Source: Reticulitermes lucifugus (lineage: Eukaryota > Arthropoda > Insecta > Blattodea > Rhinotermitidae). From it: a DNA stretch of 64,000 bases. The stretch lies in assembly GCA_026260175.1 (NCBI GenBank), contig JAKCWW010000340.1, forward strand, positions 1-64,000, read 5' to 3'. The notes below the pieces were generated by a model, which was not told the DNA's origin, ran no database searches, and saw nothing but the letters and a program-made list of their open reading frames with translations. Below, in pieces: positions 49,991-61,400 of the stretch (its first letter is position 1; every line of letters starts with the position of its first letter). Position numbers and translations under genes: made by a program.

Positions 49991-50769
49991 ATTGTGGAAA
50001 AAGTCAATAAAATTACTCTAATTCTGATATATCATCGTCAGAAACTTACATTGTAATTATACTGGAGTCTGTTCATCAATTACAAGACTAAAATGGTATA
50101 GTTTGACTAGACCAGTCACGGGGGTCCATTTTCTTGTAATGATAACATTTAATTTTGTGTGTAAGATGTTAATATTAACTGTCCAGAACACATGGAAGTG
50201 TTTAAATAAGAATTGTAGATATGTTGAGGCTAACGAATCATCATCAATTTGTTTCATGCGATGAGTCCTTTCTGTGGAGTACTCTTTTCGTTGTTTAACA
50301 TACTAATTTTTCATTGAATGCAGACAAGCAATTTGTCGACATTAATGAGCAAAAGCTTTTCACGTAACGCTAATTTTCGACCTAATAATGCATGTTAATG
50401 AGCTTCAAGTTCTTGTACTCCAGACTGACGGATGAAGATCCACATCACTTACTGTGATTTTCTTACAGGAGCTGTGACTGCGCCCAACTTGAATAATGAA
50501 AGTTTATAAATAGTAATCTGCAACTCTCTCTCTCCTTGTTCCTCTGTCTTAAATGCGTATTGCAGATTGGATTCCAGTCCTGGATAAATACATGAGATAA
50601 ATATGCTTTAACGATGCCGTGGCCAAAACTTGTACCGCGGCAGTTAACGAGAAATCTTCAACGGTCGCTCACGTGTCGCGTAGTTTGCAGTTTACTAAAT
50701 TGTCAACAAATAAGGTGAATGACGCTCAAGCACAGCTGTTTTAGACAGTTATTTATATTTCTAAGGTGT

Positions 50770-52460
50770 GATACATGTTTCGACAATATTTTAGTAAGCC
50801 ATCATCAGGTACTGGTAAATACAGTAGGTATGAGAGGAAAACATTTATAATTCTAAAAGTTAACGGTACTGGTTCAAATAGGGATTGATATCTCAATATT
50901 ACAGTGACTGATGGTCATTTGCCTTATTTGATTCGTTCAAAACACAAATGTATGGCCCATTTGAAGATTATTGAACTCTAGTTGACACATAACAGAGGGG
51001 GTCAAAACTGTAGCGGAAGGATCCGACGTTAATGAATAATAAAGGGGGTATTATAATTTTGTTTTCTCCTGCAAGGTAGACCTGTATATATTATATGTAA
51101 AAATAACGAATGATTGGAGTACTTTATAGGTGTTCGAATGTTTTAATCGTTTGCTACAATCTAATTATTTCATAATTTTAATTTTATTGTGCCCACTCTA
51201 AAAATAAGTTATGCTATACAAAAAAGAGGGGCATGTATCAGTCTATATGTCGTTAAAATAGCGTTCTTCATGCACGTGAGGCGAGTAGCGGGAATACAAA
51301 TTATCGGAAGTTTTATGACGTGAATAGATACTGACCCTTGATCACATAAGAAAAACATAGTGTGTGCGTTAAAAGAATTGTGTTCACTATACAAATGCAT
51401 TGAGGAAGGAGGCATGCGCCTGGATAATTAAGACGGCTTATTTAACCCTTGACCAAAATAAAAAATAAGTATAAAAGAGAGAAATAACTCATCAGTATGT
51501 GTTCAGCGTGTCAGACGAAATAATCCTATATCACCAGAGGCTTTTGACCAATGACTGAATTTACACGACCATCAGACCACAGTTCTTACGACTATGTCTT
51601 CACCACACCAGTGGACTGCATAAGGGGCACATGTAGCACTATGCATTAGTCTCACTAATACTTGCAGCATTTATACTCCTTTCTTTGATTATACTATTAG
51701 GCAGGAAGTAATACAGTTGCCGTTTCCATAGTTATTTTATGACCACGTGTCAACTGATTGCTTATGCAGCTTATGGTCAGAAATGGAAAAAGGGGTAGGT
51801 AAATCTAATCATGAGGTGGCATTAAATAGTCCATTCTGTTACAAATTGTTTCTGTCTGCGGTGTAGGTACATGTAATCTACAGTAAAGTGGTGAATGTGA
51901 GCTACATGGTAGGACAATGACCGGAAGCTCAGAAAGTTTTACAATGGTGCATAGGTATTATTATACTTTTAAATCTTTGGGTCTTGTGCGCTTTCTTTGG
52001 CCGATTAAGAAAGACCGTGGCATGAAAACACCAGGAATATATAGAATACCATGCAAGTGTGGGAAGGTGTACATGTAACAAACTATATGTTCCACTGAGA
52101 CCGGAATTTCTGAACACCACTGGCATTGTGTTCACCCATAGTGTCAGGGCTGGAAGCTTCAACCTCGGTCTTTATATCTTTCTTAATGACTCCAGTATCT
52201 TTGGAAAAGAAAATCCGGTCTTAGGGACCAGTTTTGTCTACATGATTCAGAGAGGCGAAAAGATTTGAAAGTGCAGGTACCTTTTTTAAGATGTATTCTT
52301 ATATTCAGAAGGATTTTACCTCCAGGAATAAAAGAGTGTTATGAGGTCAGCAGAGTGATGTCACGTAAAAAGACTTGTGACTTGTAAGGCCAGTTGGAAC
52401 TGAAACTTATGGTCTTCCTGATAATGATCTATGAAAGATCGAAATACGTTGGAGATGTAC
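50770..52460 (+). pseudogene. Penelope-like retroelement remnant (GIY-YIG end and hammerhead-like motifs)
   Basis: At 51995-52058 one frame reads LWPIKKDRGMKTPGIYRIPC, followed by KCGKVYM. This is the junction between the RT C-terminus and the GIY-YIG endonuclease of Penelope-like elements, with the GIY motif intact; VYIG has become VYM plus a stop. A further 40 codons (CSTETGISEHHWHC) match the family's RSIETRIKEH region, broken by stops. Downstream at 52418-52444 lies CTGATAA-T-GATC-TATGAAA-GATC-GAAA, a decayed hammerhead core with TCTTC pairing to GGAGA. An inverted core with an intact CTGATGA is at 50802-50808 (minus). No intact RT motif was found between them. Confidence 0.7.
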
Positions 52461-52755
52461 CGCTTTATTTATAAAATTACACATTGACATTGTGCATTTA
52501 GTTGATTATAGTTTATCCTAAATATTCCTCACATACGAGTTCTAATGAAAATTTACAGAAATATTGCAACGCGCATTCAAGTGCATTAACTTATGGTGAG
52601 ACCAAGTTGGCCTTTGAACAGTTCAAGAGGTAATTAAGCTCTGTTCGGTTCCACAGCTGCAACTAGGATTTGTAACTTGTCATACTGGCTCCCATTAATA
52701 TTCCTTTTCACTTATGAAGAGTGGTAGTATAGTATATAATTCTACAGAATGGCTA

Positions 52756-54117
52756 CAAATTAGCCGTCGATTTTGAAGGCCTGTGATTTGCTACTGAGAA
52801 CACACAACGCAGAACTTTTTGACTGTTAACCACCCTCCTAACATTCAAATCCCCCTCCGGGCGCTTCGACGGGTATGTGTTCAAGACTTTTCCACTAGTG
52901 GCGAGACGATCGGACGAAAAGTAATGGCGGAACGCAGCAGAAGTGCAAGTGATTGCCGCTGTTTCAGGTATGAAGAAACGCGTTATGCTACATGTGGGCA
53001 GCGTCGTTTTCGAAGTTTCCAAAGAACCCTGTCAACACATCGTCAGTGGTCATATTGCCTTCGCAGGCTGTTGGGAAGGGACGTGTTACCCATAGGAATC
53101 CAGGCCAAGTCGACCGGCGCGTTGTGAACACGTGGTGGAAGGTTGCCGAATGTTTTCACGCGAAGAAAGACGTCTTCGAATAGTACCAAGAAGGTGACTA
53201 CTGAAGTTTAAGTCGTATGGCATACAGTTATTCCAAGCTGTCGAAGATGGTGACAAAAAGAAAGGTACGAATTCGATGTTGAAATGGTACATTTATGGGA
53301 CTAAGATGACAACTTTCTGAACCTAGCCACATTTCACAAAAGTGGCAAAGAGGACATACCGTCCATATCTGGCGAACAGAACGCGCATGAGCTGTTGTTA
53401 AGTATCAACGCGACCCCTCAAAGGTTAACGGGTTTTGCGCTGTGGGTTCCAAAGTTTATGGCTCGTGCTTTTGCACCGAAACAACGGTGACTGGTACGTC
53501 ATGTATGGGCTAGCCACATTTCTTTTTTCTACAGCTTGAGTAGGCCAATGACAATCTACCATAACTCATGTTCTGACAGGACAGCACTCCTCCTTACTAC
53601 CTGGAGGTGAGATCATTTCTCTATGACACTTTTCCCCCAGTGGGACGGCTAAGGTGTGCCTGGTATCAGTTGGCCGCCTCGTTCACTCTATGACACTCCT
53701 TGACCTCCATTTATGGGGCTGCATCAAGGGTGTAACTTAAGTTACCCCAATGCAATTGTCCATAGAGGAATTCAAAGAATCTGGAGTGCTGTAGTGACAG
53801 TCAACCAGGATGTTAGGATGAGCGTAGGATGAAATTGTCTGTAGGTGGGACATGTGTAGTTTTACCAGGGGCTGCTACATTGATCACCCCTGACCAATGT
53901 AAAAAACTTGAACATTCTGAGACTCTTGTATATTAAAGAATTTTTCATATATGTTCTCAATAGAATGTCAATTTGCCACACCAGTAGTGGAAAAAAGTAT
54001 GAACGTACACATATGCGGGAAGAAAACTTCAATGTTGGGAGACTGCTTTGCAGTAAAAGAATTTGTCATGTGTTTTCAGTACATGATTACAGGATCTGTA
54101 ATTCATCTGCTAATTTG
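52756..54117 (+). mobile_element. Tc1/mariner-type transposon with ~150-bp inverted repeats, decayed
   Basis: Both ends begin CAAATTAGC next to a TA, the expected target duplication (52754-52755 and 54118-54119). The first ~150 bp is an imperfect inverted copy of the last ~150 bp: CAACATTGAAGTTTTC against CTAACATTCAAATCCC, and TCCACTAGTGG against TCCACTACTGG. Inside, broken frames at about 53310-53880 read AVVKYQRDPSKVNGFCAVGS, TETTVTG and RIWSAVVTVNQD, typical of insect IS630/Tc1/mariner DDE transposases. Stops and shifts make it inactive. Confidence 0.8.
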
Positions 54118-57100
54118 TAGCAAGCCTGTTTATTATAATAATGCATAAGTCCTGATCACAGACAGTCACAGATTGAAATTTGGAGCATTGCTAGGATATA
54201 AAATGTTGCCTGAAGTATGTATTTTTCCTGACATTAAAAATAAGTCCCCACATTGTTATCAATTCAAGGTCAAATTTAAGTTGGTTTGACTTTATACAGT
54301 TTTCTCCCCAGTAGTAATAACCTTATGATTCTTATCACTGGCAAGCACATGCAGTGAACTTCCCACAACACTTGGTTTAGCTGTATGGGATGAATGCATT
54401 CAAAATTATGGCCATTGACTAATTTTTGCAAAAATTTATATGGATATAGATATTCATGATTCCTAGTAAATACAAGTTGGTGAAGTTTGGGTTGTGAGCT
54501 GCATAGGTTTATCATGGAATGACCCTGGTGTCGCAACCTGAAAGACCACATCCCGAGTATAATACGATGTTTGGGATAAACATAGATTACTTTTTTTTTA
54601 ATAACTAACCCCCCCCCTCCCCCCACCACCAAAAAAATGTTGTCTCATTGAAGCAAAAATAAAGTTTAACTTTGCTGTTGCTGATGGGTGAGTGTTGTAT
54701 GTTACAATAAAGAATTACAGTGCTTAGGTTTTAAGAAATGCATGTGTTAAAATGTATGAAAACACACACGCGGACTGTTAGGTGTGCTACCATATAGAAA
54801 ATTTGGAGGATTCAATTGGATGGACAGATATTACAGCATGTTTGAGGCTTTGCATGTCACGCAGCAATGAAATGCAGTGGTCAGTTCTGAAGAAAGTATC
54901 TTGGAGTGGGTTTTTAACTCACAGATGACTGATCATCATCAGTAACTGACAGAAACTGGTGTATCTAGAGAAGGTTGACTGCTTCTTCTCCTGTTCTGCT
55001 AGTCCCAAATTTGTAATCTCAAGTGGACTCCACAAATTAGACAAATATGATGTTTGATAGATTATAGAAACAAATTAAACATCGACCAATTGCCAGGAGA
55101 GGTGAAGCCTGAGTATAAAACACAAAACAAGTAACTGGTTTTAATCTGCTTTGCATTATATTTGTATTAATATGAGTGTTACAGAATTTTGAAATCTATT
55201 GATGTTCTACTGAGGCTGTGAATATTTTAGTTGCATCAATTAATATGTTTCTTGTTTCACTTCTTAACATTTCAGTGATATATTTGATTGACCTTTGTTC
55301 TAAAAACATACTGTTTGAGATAATGTACCGGAACCTGCAACGTTGGAGCTACTCAAAATGTGCCACGTCAGTATTGAGCAGTGTCTTAATGAGTATCAGC
55401 CTGTTATAAAATCACATAATTACAAGTGTTGCTGTCATAAAAGTAACGTCCCTGGAACACAACACATCTCTTACAAGTGAGGACATAAGAACAGTGTCTG
55501 TGAGTATGTCTGAAGTATATTTTAATATAGCATAATTCAGTTATATTGGATCATTTGTTTTGAGGTGAAGGGCCCAAATTTTTATCTTGTAGGTTATACG
55601 ACATCAGCTGCATGGGCTATGTATTATGAGAAACTATGATTGTGAATAATGAATTTAGAGAGATACAAAGGATTTGTCTGTGTGCTAATTAAAAAGCTGT
55701 GGTGCATGCAACGTTTTTATGGAACAATCTTATGAGAAGGGACCACTTTTTAGGACTATGACATTGAAGGGAGCATCATATAAAATGGATCATATAAAAA
55801 GGTTACTATGTTGGGAATTTGAACTGGCTTAGAATAAGCTTCAAAGTAGGTTTCTGTAAAACAAGGTAGGGTAATGTAGGGTAATTTTAAGTGATAATTT
55901 ACTTCAATAGTGCAGTTGTTGGTTGATAATTGTTTTCACTACCATAATGCACGGTGAACAAAAAATAAAGTAGGTTTCTGTAATTATGTGATGACCCTTC
56001 AAGTCCCACAATACCACAAATGTTATTTAATTTATTGGTTATTTATCCTGGTAGTCAAACTGCCAGTCTTGTTTATAACCTAAGGTCAAAGAACATTACT
56101 TATCTGCACTCGTGGGTAGTTAATAGACACCATGATTAGACAACATTGACATGTTCTCAAAGTGGCATTGCTACTGCACTGGATATTTGTAATGGTGTCT
56201 TGAATATTCTTGCTAATTAACATAACCTAACCAACAGTTAAAAGTATCTTCCCTTCTTAAACGTTGGACCTGTGATGTATATTTTGCAAAATGCAGCTTG
56301 GGATCTCATTCACAAAGGATCTGTAAGTCCTTCATTCATAATAGATATGTATGAATATGTAACTGTTAGAATGTTGCTTATGAGGAAATGTGGAGACAGT
56401 GGTGGAATGAGACACATTATGTTAATAAAGTCACAGATGCACTGCACCACATTGAGACTGTCTACTACAACGATACAGAGAGTGATTAGTATATACGTAA
56501 AACAGCTAGTGTAGTGAAAAGATTGTGAATGGTTAAGGATGACATGGTCATGGCTATATTCCCTTAATTTGTAAAGATTTTGCACTGTAGCAGTAATATG
56601 AACTTATTTTATATTATGAAACTCCTTTAAATTCGGGCAACAGATAGGCTATGTGAAGGGTTTACGTAGTTTTCTCCAATCTACCCTGGTTGTTACTGGG
56701 GTAATTCCTATAAAACTGGCCACAAATGCTTCCACATTTTTCTCAACTTACCACTCAACCACCCTGTCATTTGTTATTGAACATTATATGTAGCCTCTGC
56801 AGCTGGCTTAAAATCATTACATCAATTGAGAAACAAATAACAGTGACATAAAGAAAAAATCATGAATCCTCCAAAGTGAGGAACCTGAGCATGCCCTGCA
56901 TCAGGGTCAGAGAGCATTTATTAGCTTCGATTATTTGCCCACTATGTGTGTGTAACACTGAATATCTAATTTTATCAATGAATTTATTTTTTTTAAATAA
57001 GTAACTGTATTTTATGACAGCTGTAGGAAATTGTGTTCTTCATCTTTCAGACAAGTGGACTGCAGATGCACATGGTCCATAAATTTTAGTTGGTGTTAAT

Positions 57101-57769
57101 AATATATATTTTAACTCTGATGGTAAAAAATTATTTTAAAATCATAGGCGTGTGGCTTATTGTACTTAAGCTGAAACATGTTGCGCATTAAACTTATATA
57201 ATAATATAACATAAAACTTAGTTGTGACTGACGACCTTCACCCTTTACTTTGTAGACAGATAAGGCATTGGCCTGTAAAAGGTGTTCTAACAGAGCATAA
57301 GAATTAATTTGACAAAAATTTTTCTGTAGAAGAAGTTCAGGTCCAGTAATTCTTTCCATGATGCTCATATACAAACCTTAATTATTTTGTCAGAAACTGC
57401 TATACAGGCCTGCTGTCTAAACATTTCACAACTCTTAGTCTCCTGTACACTTCCATAATTATTACAGAGACTTCAATTTTATGCAGTTTTATGCAGTTAA
57501 CATAAAGTTGTCCAGTAGTATATGTATGATTATTCCCACAGCCACAATAAATACAATACTGCAGTATAACTGTGATATATTTTCAGATCCAGAATACAGT
57601 AGCAATATTTACATAAAAATAACAATCATTTTAAATTTTAATTCCAATTTTAAGTTTTTACCCTTAAACATACAGTATTATGGTGATTTAAATCAAGGAG
57701 AATGATATGGTCGGGACACAACATGCATGTGGGAGATTTGGAAAACATAAATTTTAGTTGCAAAACGTG

Positions 57770-58010
57770 AAGAAAAGGACCACTTGTGACACCCATTTGT
57801 GGGTGAGATGATTAGATTAAAATGGCTGTTAAACAAGTAGGGTGTGAGAGTTTGGACTGGATTCGTCTAGCATAGGATAGCATCAGGAGACGGGATCTTG
57901 TGAGCATGGTAATGAACCTTTGAAAAAAGGCAAGAAATGTCATGCCCAGTGTGTCATTTGTGAGCTCATGAAGAAGGACTCTACAAAATTAGTCCTTAAC
58001 AAATATGAAT
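57770..58010 (+). repeat. LINE 3'-terminal coding fragment
   Basis: A frame near 57849-57914 reads LDWIRLA, a stop, then DSIRRRDLVSMVMN. This matches the DWIxLAQDRxxWRxLVxxVMN block of the same LINE family as the 40.4-kb fragment. A GTGAGCTCATGAAGAAGGACT segment ends it. Confidence 0.7.
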
Positions 58011-58405
58011 CTCTATCTTGGACAAAGATAGCCAGAACAAGGGTCATTACTGTGAAATGTGGTTTCTTCAGAGCAAAGCAGTGCTGTTAAAATAATAATA
58101 TTTTTAAAATGCTGGTAGAGTTATAACCTTTTTGTACCAAATCTTACCAAACTGACTGTTCTGTTTAACCTATATTGTCCTAAGTGACCATATGCTGGTC
58201 TCTGTGTGCTGTATTTCAGAAATTTAAATGTCCATGCTAAGCCAGAGAAACTGACCATCACAATATACGCTTGGCATTTAAACTTGTCGGCTTAAGGTTA
58301 AAACTTACGAACTGTTCCTTTTATAAATTGAACACTGACTATATATACATTCTCACAGAGATGTTATTAGTAAGAATTTAACTGTAATATGTTCTCAGAG
58401 TAATC

Positions 58406-61400
58406 ATGCAGAGCCTACGTACTCTTGTTGTTGCTACTGCCAGATTTGGAAGTAAGGTTCAGAGACTTAAAGCAAGCAGGCAGCTATGTCTCTCATCCAC
58501 CTCCTCTCCAGCTTCAGGTTTCAGAGCTGTTCATAGCTCCAGAGTTAATCACCAAGGTCTGGTTGCTAAACCCAAGGAAGAGGAAAAGGTATACAAATAT
58601 CTGTGTAACAGAATGTTTATGTGGTTTGCAGGAAGGTACTGCTTTGACTTCAATTTAAATTTATCTGAACCAATAGATCTCAAGTAAACTGGATGGATCC
58701 TCCGTATGTAAAATACAAATAAGTGAAATACATACAGCAAATAGAGATTTAAATTATATTAAGTGCATTTTACCTTCATGATTGATGAAGTATAAAATAA
58801 AAATAAATTTCTTGGGCAAGTGCTGACTGTTCCAGCTTATTGCATACTGCAGGGTTGGTAAGAGATGAAAACAGAGTAATTATGGAATGATGATTGCCAT
58901 GAGAAGTCTGAAAGTCTCAGAGAATTTATGACTGTGTGCCAGTTTGCCCACCACAAATTAAACATTTTTATGTTTGCACTACTATACTGCTAACTACATA
59001 AAGAGGGAAATAATACATGGTATAAATTGATGTTAAAAATTCACTTAACAGCAGGTGGTTCTGGTAAATGCAATACGAGACATTGATGGCAGCATGATAA
59101 CTATTGGAACATCCACTGGAGAACAACATCAATATCCCAGTGTTTGGCTGCGAGACAACTGTCAGTGCCCCAAATGCTTCAACATGACCATGCAGTCACG
59201 AACAATAGTATGGACACACTTCGATATCAATATCAAGCCTACCCACATTATAGTACGTATTTATTTACTTACATTCCCCCTTTTGTTAATGAATTCTGAG
59301 TGATAGTTCAGGGTCAGAATACCAGGTCAGTGATTCTTTTTCCTTCCTTACAAGGTCAGATAGCTTAGAGTCAGCATTTAACTGTTTATAAATAGAGACA
59401 TTGATGATCGTGTGTGTCATAAACAAAATACACTGCTGTAGGGACTTATGCAGGCATTTTAATTTTTAGTCAACAATTCCACTTTCTCATGTTAGGAATC
59501 CTGTGGCGAAATAAATAATATGGTGTATCTGTCTATTAAGAAACATAATCCATATTTTAATAAGAAATGTTATTAATTGAAGCTGTTTGGTAGTAAAAAA
59601 TAAGTAATGTATGTCATTCCGTAGTTCATTGGTTTTAGTCATTCTGTGTATGAATCAGATAGGGTCTTAAGAATGGCAAAATTGAAAAGCTGCATGAATT
59701 TAAACACAAAAGATTGTATGTAAATGTGTATTGTTACATAAAAGAAGAACTTCCTGTTCCATCTATTAATGCTAGATGGTATTAGAAAAAAATTTACTTC
59801 ATTCTGAATGTAATTATAGCTGGATAATGACTAAGACATGGGCTATAGACGTTACCACCGCTGGTTCATGTTGCAAGTTTTATGCATTGACATTGCAGTA
59901 TGAAACATTTTACTTTGAATGTTCCAGTGAACTTGGATTTAATATGTAGTAATGTGTAGTAAGGTATATAAAGTTGTCACTGTGTCTGTGCCATGAAGGT
60001 ATATAGGGGGCATAGAGGTAAATCTTGGCACTAGATGAAGCTGAGTGGTCAACTGCATTGTCCAGTTGATTTACTGTGGAGGAAAGTACTCCTGGTTGTC
60101 ACTCAGTAGGATGCTGGATGAATCCCAAAGCTGGTCTGGATGTGGCAGCAGAGAGAAAAATTCTTCCTCTGCCAAGATCCAAACCTGTTGTCCAGCACAA
60201 TCTGTCATGCTACTGAGTCAGCAAGAGAAGACATGTTTTGATGCAGTGAAACATGTCTGTGCATATAACTCCACAGATTTCAGTAGCATGTCAAATTACT
60301 AATTGTTCTGATTTAGGAAGTTAGACTGGACTTCTGGTTGCCACAATGATGCAGTGGACTTCACACTACTTAAATTCATTTTCTACTGAAATTTTGAAAC
60401 CAGAACATATTCATAGTCTTGAGTGTACTGAGAGCTGCAATTCATCTCACATTGGAAATTTAAATCATACAGTCTGACAGGATTAAGAAACAATGCATTT
60501 AAATGTTATAACAAGTGATCCTGTTATATGAGCCTTTTAATTAGAAGGGAAAGGGAGGGGAGGACCTTACACTTGTCTAGGGATAACCTTGGCTTAGAGG
60601 ACATTCCTGTGGACACCATGTACCACTTGAATCAAAGTAGTCTGACTTCCAGACTGTTATCATGATATTGCTTCAGATACCTGTGTATTATGAAATGTAT
60701 GATTTTTACACTAGCTACCTACCTGTAATTACATAATTAGAAAGAGTACTGAATACTTTCACATAAACATACACAGTGAGGTTTCACAAGTTGCTTTCCA
60801 TGCATGAATGTCAAATTCTTCAAATAACACACATGATCTTTCAGTTCCTCTGCTTTGTGTAACTAAATAACATGGTATAAAATAATGTACCCTAAGTATG
60901 GTAAACTTTAAACTGAACAAGTAAAGTTTACTTCTATGTAGATGGATTCCAATGTATCCTTTTCAGCCGGGGTCAGAAATTGTCTCAAATTGTGTGGGTA
61001 AGTGATTCGAGTCTTGACCTGGACACCAACTTCCTTGGCTGTTTCTTACAGATTTTGCAAGCAGTTGCTTAGATGGCATTCTGAAAATGGCCTTGGTACT
61101 TCCACATTTCTCCTGACTCACCATATTTTTGCCACAGTATTTCATTTGACATTGCTAACCTCTGCTAGTGACAGTATTTTCTTACATTGAAAATATACTG
61201 CTGCCATTTTGGAATCATTCAATCTTTTGACTTTGTCTGTTGTCCTGTACTTATAATAAAAATTAAGATAAATTCTTATATGAACAGGATTGGAACCTGT
61301 CCTCAGGCAAAAGGGTAAGGGACAGGAAGGGACACTTTTACTTAGTTAGGCCCAATAGGAAGAGGTATTCCAAACCTGTGGTATTTTCTGGTGGGGGGGG

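Larger units (their letters stand above)
42161..58405. other. intergenic region between GRIPAP1 and the BBOX-like gene
   Basis: About 16 kb that starts with the GRIPAP1 3' UTR, whose end is not clear (an AAATAAA occurs at about 44179). I recognise no conserved protein gene. It holds LINE tails, a 48-bp direct repeat, a hAT-like element, a tandem duplication, a SINE, fold-back elements, a Penelope-like remnant and a Tc1/mariner element, each listed separately. From 54.2 to 57.7 kb I see only AT-rich sequence. Confidence 0.5.

Noticed and set aside
52819-53127. 102-residue plus-strand frame at the left end of the Tc1/mariner element
   Set aside because: Its first part is terminal inverted repeat, and no transposase or other domain is recognisable.
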